A DNA stretch of 64,000 bases, from the NCBI GenBank assembly GCA_900543805.1, contig UQTE01000004.1, positions 1 to 64,000 of the forward strand. The letters are read 5' to 3'. Both the position numbers and the translations under genes were made by a program. The stretch's first letter is position 1; each line of letters starts with the position of its first letter. Of the stretch, positions 54,527 through 63,369 are shown in pieces. This stretch comes from an uncultured Sutterella sp. (GTDB lineage Bacteria > Pseudomonadota > Gammaproteobacteria > Burkholderiales > Burkholderiaceae_F). The notes under the pieces are model-generated. The model saw only the letters and a program-made list of their open reading frames with translations. It did no database searches and was not told the origin of the DNA.

Positions 54527-56065
54527 ATGTCGAAAACCGATTTGTCCCGTCGTCACTTCCTCGGCGCCGCGGTTTCGACCGCTGCCGCCGCTGCCCTTCC
54601 GGGCCTCGCCCACGCGCGCACGCAGACCGCTCTCCCTGAAAAGTGGGATATGGAAACCGACGTCGTCGTCCTCGGTTGCGGCGGCGCCGGCATGATGGCC
54701 GCCTGCCAGGCGCACGACGCGGGCGCCAAAGTCGAAATCTTCGACAAGGGCCAGAGCCCCTTCCACACCGCGACGAACCTCTGCGGCGGTCTTTTCGCCG
54801 CCTACGGCACGAAGATGCAGAAGGCCGATCCCTCGATCAAGGACTCCTGGGAAGCCTTCGCGCAGGACATCATCGCCTACGGCAACTACATGAGCCTGAA
54901 GGAACCGGTCTACGCCTTCGCCAAGCACTCGGGCGAAGCTTTCGACTGGCTCGCCGAACGCGGTCTCGCCAAGCACCACATCGAACCCTATGCCGGTCAC
55001 TCGCACAACCGCTGCATGCGTCAGGAATCCTTCAAGGGCCGCGACTACATCGAAGTGCTTGTGAAGCAGCTCGAAGAGCGCAAGCTCAAGATCCACCACG
55101 GCATGGGCGTGAAGCGCTTCTTCTATGACGAGGCGCAGAACCGCGTCGTCGGCGTCGAATGCGGCGAAGGCAAGAACAAGGTCACCTGCCGCGCCAAGAT
55201 GGGCGTCGTCATGGCCACGGGCGGCATCACCGGCACGGCCGAATCGCTCGACCGCTGGGTTCCGAACGTCGCGGGCAAGGGCGTCGTGATCGGCGGTCCC
55301 TCCAACGACGGCGAAGCCATGCTCACGGCCGTGCGCGACCTCGGCACGCCGCTCTCGCACATGCAGTACATCGCTTCCTACCCCTGCGGCATCGTCACGC
55401 ACGGGCGCAACGGTCCGTACTGCCGTTGGTGGTTCATCACCAACAACGGCGGCATCCTCATCAACAAGAACGGCAAGCGCTTCATCACGGAAAAGGAAGG
55501 CATCTGCCACGTGACGCCGAGCCTCGCCTTCAATCCGGACGGCTGCCACTACGTCCTCGCCGACGAAGCGACCTGGCAGCGCACGCTCCAGAAGATCAAG
55601 CTCTCCGCCCTCGTGGGTCTGCCCTCCTGGACGGCCGAACGCGTCGAAAGCGAATTCCAGAAGGGCCAGAACCTCTGGAAGGCCGCGACGCTCGAAGAGC
55701 TCTGCGAAAAGAGCGGCGTGAACCTTGAAGGCCTCAAGGAACAGCTCGCCGTCTGGAACAAGGCCGTCGAAACGAAGAACGACCTGCAGTTCGGACGCAA
55801 GGATCAGGAGTGGAAGATCGAAAAGGGTCCCTACTACCTCATCCGCATGTTCTCCTGGAACAACCTCTCCTGCGGCGGCGTTCGCGTCACCGAACACTTC
55901 GAAGTGCTCGGCTGGGACATGAAGCCGATCAAGGGTTTCTACGCGGCGGGCGAAACCGTCGCGGGCGTGCACGGCGCCTTCTACTGCGGCGGCAACGCCT
56001 GCGGCTTCGCGCACACGTCGGGCTACATGGCCGGCAAGTACGTGACGGGCTATAAGGAAGCCTGA
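54527..56065 (+). CDS. Tat-exported FAD subunit of a split flavocytochrome c, divergent active site
   Basis: The 512-residue periplasmic flavoprotein has a Tat leader (SRRHFLGAAVSTAAAAA), FAD motif VVLGCGGAGMMAACQA and GFYAAGETVAGVHGAFYCGGN near the C-terminus. The fumarate-reductase signatures are replaced: HHTMGG by NLSCGG (residues 446-451), and the Arg before LGGN by Tyr486. It therefore should not bind a dicarboxylate as FccA does. It is unusually rich in Cys and aromatic residues (HGRNGPYCRWWF). ATG 54521 overlaps the cytochrome stop (ATGA), but the AAGGGGGA is better spaced for ATG 54527. Confidence 0.88.
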   Translation: MSKTDLSRRHFLGAAVSTAAAAALPGLAHARTQTALPEKWDMETDVVVLGCGGAGMMAACQAHDAGAKVEIFDKGQSPFHTATNLCGGLFAAYGTKMQKADPSIKDSWEAFAQDIIAYGNYMSLKEPVYAFAKHSGEAFDWLAERGLAKHHIEPYAGHSHNRCMRQESFKGRDYIEVLVKQLEERKLKIHHGMGVKRFFYDEAQNRVVGVECGEGKNKVTCRAKMGVVMATGGITGTAESLDRWVPNVAGKGVVIGGPSNDGEAMLTAVRDLGTPLSHMQYIASYPCGIVTHGRNGPYCRWWFITNNGGILINKNGKRFITEKEGICHVTPSLAFNPDGCHYVLADEATWQRTLQKIKLSALVGLPSWTAERVESEFQKGQNLWKAATLEELCEKSGVNLEGLKEQLAVWNKAVETKNDLQFGRKDQEWKIEKGPYYLIRMFSWNNLSCGGVRVTEHFEVLGWDMKPIKGFYAAGETVAGVHGAFYCGGNACGFAHTSGYMAGKYVTGYKEA

Positions 56066-56090
56066 TCGCGTTCGGGCCGACTCCCGAGGG

Positions 56091-56122
56091 CCGCGGTGAA
56101 GTTCGCTTCACCGCGGCTTTTT
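56091..56122 (+). terminator. Terminator of the respiratory cluster
   Basis: CCGCGGTGAA pairs with TTCACCGCGG over a 6-nt loop, followed by CTTTTT. Confidence 0.9.
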
Positions 56123-56167
56123 CGTTTTTGCTAGGATCTTGGAAATCTTCCCGAAGGTCTTCTTCCC

Positions 56168-56617
56168 ATGCGCCTCACTTTCCCCTACACCGTCTCGCTT
56201 CTCTCCGACGATCAGTATCGGCTCAGCTTTCGGGGCTACGACGTCGCGGTCGTCGAGCCGACCGTGGGCGAAGCGCTCGACGCGGCGCAGGCGCTCCTTC
56301 TCGAAAAAATCGACGAGCGCCTCAAGGAAGGGCGCAGCGACATCGAACCCCGGGCGCTCCCCGGAGACAGCCTCTTTTTCTTCTCCGTCCTTCTCTCGGT
56401 GAAGGTGCTCCTTCGGCGCCGCTGCCTCGAAGCGGGCATCACGACGGCCGAACTCTCGCGCCGCATGGGGCTGCGTCCGATCGAAGCCTCGCGCATTCTC
56501 GACCTCACGCACGCGACGAAGATCGACACGATGGAGCGCGCCCTCTACGCGGTCGGGCTCGAACTCGACTTTTCCGTGCGGCCGCGAGAAGACTGGGACG
56601 AAACGCCCTACCGCTGA
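56168..56617 (+). CDS. HicB-like antitoxin-fold protein without HicA partner
   Basis: The 149-residue protein has an N-terminal HicB-type half (residues 1-60: FPYTVSLLSDDQYRLSFRGYDVAVVEPTVGEALDAAQALL) and a C-terminal helix-turn-helix (TTAELSRRMGLRPIEASRILDLTHATKIDTMERAL). In HicAB loci a small HicA toxin gene precedes hicB; here the preceding 100 nt hold only a terminator and a promoter-sized gap. It may be a solitary transcription factor derived from HicB. It stands alone and is convergent with mscS. Confidence 0.78.
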   Translation: MRLTFPYTVSLLSDDQYRLSFRGYDVAVVEPTVGEALDAAQALLLEKIDERLKEGRSDIEPRALPGDSLFFFSVLLSVKVLLRRRCLEAGITTAELSRRMGLRPIEASRILDLTHATKIDTMERALYAVGLELDFSVRPREDWDETPYR

Positions 56618-56634
56618 GCCGAACGATTTTCCCT

Positions 56635-56671
56635 AAAAATTACGGGCGCCCTCCGTCGTGGAGAGCGCCCG
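56635..56671 (-). terminator. Terminator of the mechanosensitive channel gene
   Basis: On the minus strand CGGGCG(C)TCTCC pairs with GGAGGGCGCCCG, followed by TAATTTTT. Confidence 0.8.
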
Positions 56672-56697
56672 ATTGTTTAGGAAGCCGCCGTTGTGCG

Positions 56698-58107
56698 TCA
56701 ATTGACCTGGACGGTGTCGGTTTCCACCTTCACGTGCACGGCGGGGGCCTGCGCGTCGCGAAGGTTGATTTCGAGGCGGTTGTAGGGCACTTCGATGCCC
56801 TCCTCGACAAAGCGCTGGTAAATCGCCTTCGAAATCGCCGTGCGAAGGCTTGCCGTGCCGTTGACGGGGTCCTTCACCCAGAAGCCGAGCTTCAGGTTGA
56901 TGCCCGAATCGCCGAAGGATTCGAGATAGGACCAGCCCTTTCGGCCCGGAACGATGCGGGGACGCTCGCGCATGCCTTCTTCGAGCATGATGGCGAGCGC
57001 GCGGTCGATGTCGGCGTCGTAGGCGATCGAAATCGAGATGTACTGAACCGCCGCTTCTTCCGTGTAGGAGTGGTTCACCACGGGAGAGGTCACGAAGTTT
57101 TCGTTCGGCACGATGCACTCGATGCCGTCGTTGTTTCGAACAACCGTATAGCGAGTATTGATCTGCGTGACGCGCCCGCGAAAGCCGGCGGCTTCCACGA
57201 GATCCCCGATCTTGATCGAGCGGTCGATCAGAATGATGAACCCCGAGATGTAGTTCGAGGCGATCTTCTGCAGTCCGAAGCCAAGGCCGACGCCCAAAGC
57301 ACCGCCGAAGACGGAGAGCACCGTAAGGTCGATGCCCACCGCTCCGAGTCCGAAGACGACGGCGAGGATCATGAAGAAGACGTAAACCACCCGGGAGACC
57401 ACGATCTTTAGGTTCGGCGTCCAACCCGACTTTTCGTCGATGAACCTTCTTGCGCAGTTGCCTAGGGCGTTGGCGACCGCGATCGTAAGACAGATCGTGA
57501 TGAAGGCGAGAAGGAGCTTCCAGAGCGAGAGCCCGCCGCTTCCGATGGGAAGACGAATCTCGTCGAGCGTAAGGATGATGTCTCCGAGCACGCCGAAGAA
57601 CTGCAGGATCACTAAGAGCCAGAAACCGTAGCTCAGATAGCGCCGCACGGCGGGGGTGACGTGTTTTTCTCCGATGAGCGCCCCGAGACACGTGAGCAAC
57701 ACGAGCAAAATGCCGTAGGCGAACATCACGTTGTACGCGATTCGGCAAAGGAGCGCCTCTTCACCGATCCTCAGAGCGTTGAGGAGGATATAGGTGCCCA
57801 GCGACACCAGGCACCCCGTCACGAAACTCATGCTCACGGCATGAACAATGTGCATGAGTCCGCGGCGCAGCTGGGCTTTGAAGGAGCGGTCCGAGGACTC
57901 TTTCGGCACAAGGAGCGTCGCGTAGGCGTTGATGCGGCGAGACAGCCACCAACCAAGCCCGTAGGCGACGAGAATCACGACGAGCTGCCCCAGGAAATTC
58001 TCCATCGTGATGTGTTCGAGATAGTTCTCGAGACGGGCGTAGCTGTCCTGGCCCAACATGGCTTCGGCCTGCACGATGGCGTCGGCCGCATTGACGGGGT
58101 CGCTCAT
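56698..58107 (-). CDS. MscS family mechanosensitive channel
   Basis: The 469-residue inner-membrane protein has about six helices before the MscS core: the Gly/Ala-rich pore helix GGALGVGLGFGLQKIASNYISG, the beta domain (IKIGDLVEAAGFRGRVTQI, VPNENFVTSPVVNHS) and the alpha-beta C-terminus (YNRLEINLRDAQ). It is larger than E. coli MscS (286) and resembles the YbdG/YnaI-like class with extra N-terminal helices. GGAGG lies 8 nt before ATG 58107. It protects against osmotic downshock. Confidence 0.9.
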   Translation of the reverse strand: MSDPVNAADAIVQAEAMLGQDSYARLENYLEHITMENFLGQLVVILVAYGLGWWLSRRINAYATLLVPKESSDRSFKAQLRRGLMHIVHAVSMSFVTGCLVSLGTYILLNALRIGEEALLCRIAYNVMFAYGILLVLLTCLGALIGEKHVTPAVRRYLSYGFWLLVILQFFGVLGDIILTLDEIRLPIGSGGLSLWKLLLAFITICLTIAVANALGNCARRFIDEKSGWTPNLKIVVSRVVYVFFMILAVVFGLGAVGIDLTVLSVFGGALGVGLGFGLQKIASNYISGFIILIDRSIKIGDLVEAAGFRGRVTQINTRYTVVRNNDGIECIVPNENFVTSPVVNHSYTEEAAVQYISISIAYDADIDRALAIMLEEGMRERPRIVPGRKGWSYLESFGDSGINLKLGFWVKDPVNGTASLRTAISKAIYQRFVEEGIEVPYNRLEINLRDAQAPAVHVKVETDTVQVN

Positions 58108-58156
58108 GGCGTAGCCTCCGAAACGTTTTGACCCGTGCGGGTCGATGGAATCGATG

Positions 58157-58195
58157 AAAAAGCCCGAACACACATCTGTTGCGCGTCCGGGCCTT
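58157..58195 (-). terminator. Terminator after the phosphoribosyltransferase gene
   Basis: On the minus strand GGCCCG pairs with CGGGCT, followed by TTTTC. The loop is long (about 21 nt). Confidence 0.6.
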
Positions 58196-58219
58196 CGAGA
58201 AAAGGAACGGGTAGACCGG

Positions 58220-58741
58220 TCAAGCTTCAGGGTGCTTGGCGCGGACGCGTTCGATCAACTTCTCCGGACCGAGAGCGTCGTAGCACTCGAAAGGCTGGTG
58301 GATCCAGGGATTGTCCTCGAGATATTCGACATACCAGTCGGGCACGAGAACCGAATGGGCCTTGTACCAAAGGACCGCAACGCGGATTTCCGTGATGGCG
58401 GGATAGCGTTCCTTCAGGTGGCGGACCACTTCGCGGATGGTCTTGCCGGAATCCACCATGTCGTCGACGAGAAGCACCTTGCCGCTCAGTTCCGACACGC
58501 CCGTAATGCATTCGGCAATGTCGAGATCGCTCTGCACGGTGCCGGCCTTTTCGCGGTAGGAGCTCGTCGCGAGGATGGCGAGCGGCATGTCGTAGACACG
58601 GCTGAAGAAGTCGCCCGGGCGCATGCCGCCGCGGGAGAGACAAAGAATGCTGTCGAACTGCCAGTCCGACTCGGCGACCTTCGCCACGAGCCGTTCGTTG
58701 AGGTCGATGTAGGCGTCCCAAGAATAATATCTGTCGGCCAT
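58220..58741 (-). CDS. Purine phosphoribosyltransferase (hypoxanthine/xanthine-guanine type)
   Basis: Purine salvage enzyme of 173 residues. The PRPP-binding loop VLLVDDMVDSGKT is clear, and CLSRGGMRPGD near the N-terminus fits the xanthine-guanine/hypoxanthine PRT group. The tail WIHQPFECYDALG recalls the archaeal/beta-type hpt seen next to purA. The base preference cannot be decided from sequence. It is downstream of purA, separated by a terminator. Confidence 0.85.
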   Translation of the reverse strand: MADRYYSWDAYIDLNERLVAKVAESDWQFDSILCLSRGGMRPGDFFSRVYDMPLAILATSSYREKAGTVQSDLDIAECITGVSELSGKVLLVDDMVDSGKTIREVVRHLKERYPAITEIRVAVLWYKAHSVLVPDWYVEYLEDNPWIHQPFECYDALGPEKLIERVRAKHPEA

Positions 58742-58771
58742 TTTGCTGCTGTTGGTGAGGGAGAAAATTCG

Positions 58772-58795
58772 AAGCGGCGGACCAAGCCGCCGCTT
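58772..58795 (-). terminator. Terminator of purA
   Basis: AAGCGGCGG pairs with CCGCCGCTT over a 6-nt loop, then CGAATTTTC on the minus strand. Confidence 0.8.
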
Positions 58796-58817
58796 CCCAG
58801 AAAAGAGAATCGTTATT

Positions 58818-60266
<1,449 letters not shown>

Positions 60267-60313
60267 TTAGTGTATCAGCGTTTCCCCGCGATCGGCGGGA
60301 AACTCCGCGAAAA

Positions 60314-60511
60314 TCAACCGAGAACGTACCACACGAGACAGAGCCCGCAGCCGACGAGAACGCCCCCGAAATTGCGCAGTGCCGACTCGGGTTGCTCGAC
60401 GAGTTCGCGCACGGCCCGCCGCCACGTCTCGGGAAAGAGAAGCGGCGAAACGCCTTCGAAAATGGCCATCCATCCGAAGGCGAGAATCAGGACGTCGGTC
60501 GTGTCGTACAT
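60314..60511 (-). CDS. DUF2065 family small membrane protein
   Basis: The 65-residue protein has two helices around a charged middle: DVLILAFGWMAIFEGVSPLLFP, then ETWRRAVREL and NFGGVLVGCGLCLVWYVLG. It is YjeT-like, and its location between hflC and purA is the family's conserved place. The hflC terminator stands just upstream, so it may rely on read-through or an unseen promoter. Confidence 0.85.
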   Translation of the reverse strand: MYDTTDVLILAFGWMAIFEGVSPLLFPETWRRAVRELVEQPESALRNFGGVLVGCGLCLVWYVLG

Positions 60512-60522
60512 CGTTCTTTCTC

Positions 60523-60557
60523 AAAAAATTCGGGCGGCCTTTTCGTCGGGCCGCCCG
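60523..60557 (-). terminator. Terminator after hflC, directly before DUF2065
   Basis: CGGGCGGCC pairs with GGCCGCCCG over a 9-nt loop and runs into AATTTTTT on the minus strand, 12 nt before the DUF2065 ATG. Confidence 0.8.
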
Positions 60558-60565
60558 GTCTGCGA

Positions 60566-61435
60566 TCAGCGCTTGCTGTCCTTCATGTACCCGAGGAAGT
60601 CCGAAGACGGATCCATCACGAGGACGTCGGTCTTCTCGGAGAAGCTCTGGCGATAGGCTTCGAGGTTGCGGTAGAAGCGCGCGAACTCCGGATCCTTTCC
60701 GAAGGCCTCCGCATAGATGCGGGAGGCCTCGGCGTCGCCTTCGCCCTTCGTCTTCTGGGCGTCGCGGTACGCTTCGGCGAGGATCACTTCGCTCTGACGG
60801 TCGGCCGAGGCGCGGATGCGTTCGGCCTGCGCGGCGCCCTTGGAGCGCTCTTCGGCGGCCACGCGCTTTCGTTCGGCTTCCATGCGGCGGTAAACCGACT
60901 CCGAAATTTCGGGCGTGAAGTCGACGCGCTTCATGCGCACGTCGACGATGTCGATGCCGACGTCCTGCACGCGGGCCTGCAGCATCGTGGAAATCTCGCG
61001 CATCGCCACGTCGCGCTCGCTCGAGGTGATCTGATTGACCGTGCGCTTGTTGACGGCCACGTTGAGCACGTCGCGCAGAAGCGCCGAGAGACGGTCGGCC
61101 GCGGCGCGCTCGCTCCCCTGGAAGGACACCCAGTAAAGACGCGGATCGCTGATGCGCCACTTCACGAAGGTGTCGATCATGAGGTTCTTCTTTTCACTCG
61201 TCTGCACGAGATCCGCCGCCCCTTCGTCGAGCGTCAGGATGCGCTTGTCGAGGTAGACGACGTTCTGCAGCGGCGTCGGGAGCTTGAAATGCAGCCCCGG
61301 TTCGTCGACGACGGTGCGCAGTTCGCCGAGCGCGAAGACCATCGCATATTCGCGCTCTCCGACCGTGTAAATGGAGAGGGGAGCGAGGCCCGCCAGAACG
61401 GCGAGTCCAACCAAAATGCCGGTAATTTTTTTCAT
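60566..61435 (-). CDS. hflC: FtsH protease modulator HflC
   Basis: SPFH/band-7 protein anchored by one N-terminal helix, forming with HflK the periplasmic cage around FtsH. 289 residues; typical segments EREYAMVFALGEL, DKRILTLD, MIDTFVKWRISDP, and the coiled helix AEERSKGAAQAERIRASADRQ. GGGGAGA lies upstream. It starts 12 nt after hflK. Confidence 0.94.
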   Translation of the reverse strand: MKKITGILVGLAVLAGLAPLSIYTVGEREYAMVFALGELRTVVDEPGLHFKLPTPLQNVVYLDKRILTLDEGAADLVQTSEKKNLMIDTFVKWRISDPRLYWVSFQGSERAAADRLSALLRDVLNVAVNKRTVNQITSSERDVAMREISTMLQARVQDVGIDIVDVRMKRVDFTPEISESVYRRMEAERKRVAAEERSKGAAQAERIRASADRQSEVILAEAYRDAQKTKGEGDAEASRIYAEAFGKDPEFARFYRNLEAYRQSFSEKTDVLVMDPSSDFLGYMKDSKR

Positions 61436-61447
61436 TTTCTTCTCCCC

Positions 61448-62920
61448 TTATCGACCGCGGTTGCGGATGAGATCGCGCGTGCGCGCATCAGAAGAGGACG
61501 TCCCCGACGCGGCGGGCGCGGGTTCCGCAGCGGCGGGAGCGGGTTCGAGCACCGCGCCCGCGGCTTCGGTCTGCGCCTGCGACTTCGTCTGCGAGACGAT
61601 CTTGTCGAGCGGCAGATAGAGAAGATTGTTTCCGCCCTTGGCGTCGACGACGACCTTCGTGACGTTGCGGTACACGTCGCGCATCGCGTCGATGTAGAGA
61701 CGGTCTCGCGTCACTTCGGGGGCCTTGCGGTATTCCTCGAAGACGGAGGCGAAGCGGTCCGCGTCGCCGCGTGCGGTTTCGACGACCCGGGCCTTGTAGG
61801 CGGCCGCCTCTTCCTTCAGGCGCGAAGCGGTGCCCTCGGCCTTCGGAATGACGGCGTTCATGTAGGCTTCGCCGAGGTTGATGGAGCGTTCGCGGTCCTG
61901 ACCGGCCTTGACGGCGTCGTTGAAGGCGGCCTGCACGGGTTCGGGCGGCTGGGCGTTCTGAATGGCCACGCTCATCACTTCGATCCCGGTGCCGTAGCGG
62001 TCGAGCATCGCCTGCATGAGCTTTCGCACGTCCTCGGCGATTTCGGCCTTGCTCTCAAAGAGCACGCTGTCCATCGACTTCGAGCCCACGACCTCGCGCA
62101 TGGCGGATTCGGCCGCCTGCGTGACCGAGACGTCGGGGTTGCGCGTGTTGAAGAGATAGTCCTTGGCGCCTTCGCCCGACTTGATGCGGTACTGCACGGC
62201 GAACTGCACGTCGACGATGTTTTCGTCGTCGGTGAGCATGAGCGCTTCGCTCGTGCGGTTCGTGCGCTGCACCACGCCGATGTTGGTCGTGCGCACGCTG
62301 CTCACGTCGACGAGCTGCATGTTCTGCACGGGCGCGGGGAAGCGCCAGTGGAAGCCCGGCATCGTGGCGTCCGAATAGCGGCCGAAGGTCGTGACGATCC
62401 CGGTCTGCCCTTCGGGGACGATGTAAAAGCCCGTGGCGGCCCATCCGATGAGGGCGACGCCGAGAACGAAGGGAAGGCTGAAATTCATCCCGCGGCGACC
62501 GCCGCGGTTGCCGCCCGAGCCGCCCGCGCGGCGGGCGAAGGGATCGAGCCCGTCAAAGGGCGAGCGGGGCTTGCGCTCGTCGCGCCTTTCTTCGCGCGGA
62601 CGTTCTTCGCGGGGAGCCTCCTCCTCTTCGACGGGGCGGAATTCCGTGAAGTCGTCGCGGTTCTTGAAGGCGTCCGCGCCCGGACGCTTCGTCTCGCCGC
62701 GGTCCTTCTTGTCCTTCATGAAGTCCATGACGGTGCGCCACAGGGCGTCGATGTCCTGGTTGACGCCCTCCACGCGGTCGCGCCGTTCGTCGCGGGGTTT
62801 GCCCTCGTCGGCGCGCTCGTCTTCGCGCCGGTCCTCGTTCTCGTCGGACCGCGCGTTTTCCTTCTTTTCTTCTTCCGAATCGCGGGGGTCACGCCCCCAG
62901 CGAGGATCATTGAGCGACAT
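61448..62920 (-). CDS. hflK: FtsH protease modulator HflK
   Basis: Partner of HflC. The 490-residue protein has a highly charged, Arg/Glu/Asp-rich N-terminal cytoplasmic region of about 145 residues, a Gly-rich stretch (GGSGGNRGGRRG), one membrane helix (LPFVLGVALIGWAATGFYIV) and the SPFH domain (EGQTGIVTTFGRY, MPGFHWRFP). The N-terminal region is longer than in E. coli HflK (total 419) and contains a WRTVMDFMKDKKD insert. The start MSLNDPRWGRD matches the family. hflX/hfq do not precede it. Confidence 0.94.
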   Translation of the reverse strand: MSLNDPRWGRDPRDSEEEKKENARSDENEDRREDERADEGKPRDERRDRVEGVNQDIDALWRTVMDFMKDKKDRGETKRPGADAFKNRDDFTEFRPVEEEEAPREERPREERRDERKPRSPFDGLDPFARRAGGSGGNRGGRRGMNFSLPFVLGVALIGWAATGFYIVPEGQTGIVTTFGRYSDATMPGFHWRFPAPVQNMQLVDVSSVRTTNIGVVQRTNRTSEALMLTDDENIVDVQFAVQYRIKSGEGAKDYLFNTRNPDVSVTQAAESAMREVVGSKSMDSVLFESKAEIAEDVRKLMQAMLDRYGTGIEVMSVAIQNAQPPEPVQAAFNDAVKAGQDRERSINLGEAYMNAVIPKAEGTASRLKEEAAAYKARVVETARGDADRFASVFEEYRKAPEVTRDRLYIDAMRDVYRNVTKVVVDAKGGNNLLYLPLDKIVSQTKSQAQTEAAGAVLEPAPAAAEPAPAASGTSSSDARTRDLIRNRGR

Positions 62921-63369
62921 GCGTTCGTTCACTCCGGTGGTTTTCTGCAATGTATCGCGCATTGTACCCGAGAGGGCGTTTTCCCAAGGCGCGGGCGGCG
63001 TCCGATTTCTCTTCGAAAAAGGGCGAATGTTTTGCAAAAGGTTATTTATCCCTTCAGTTCGATAACAAAACTCTATGTTCGGACCGTTTTTGTGAACGAA
63101 TCCCTTCCGCGCACCCCCTATCCCCTCCTTCTCTAAGCAGTTTTCTGCATGCGGGCCCGAGTTGAATCAAGGTATAACTTGCACTGCGACGCGAAGCCGT
63201 AAGAGAGGTCACGTTTGGGCGTGACATTCCCTTACAATTCGTATCCAGAAGTCCATTCAACGTCACGCGGCCGCCGATTGCTTCGGACAAGGGGCCCTGC
63301 CCCCATAACACTATCCGCCGCGGACTCGGGACTCTCTCAACCATCTGCAATTCTTGAAGGACTCCTACC
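62921..63369. other. Divergent intergenic region hflK / Gate-domain gene
   Basis: About 450 nt without a gene. It contains the palindrome at 63208-63225 and TACAAT at 63233, plausible as a -10 for the plus-strand gene. The hflK promoter on minus was not resolved. A few short open frames lack ribosome sites. Confidence 0.6.
63208..63225 (+). promoter_or_regulatory. Inverted repeat GTCACG-N6-CGTGAC, possible operator
   Basis: A perfect 6-bp dyad with a 6-nt spacer lies 8 nt before TACAAT (63233) and about 145 nt before the downstream ATG. The geometry suits a dimeric regulator of the Crp/Fnr kind or similar, but the bases are not a standard Crp or Fnr box. A CGTCACG copy of one half-site follows at about 63270. 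Confidence 0.4.
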
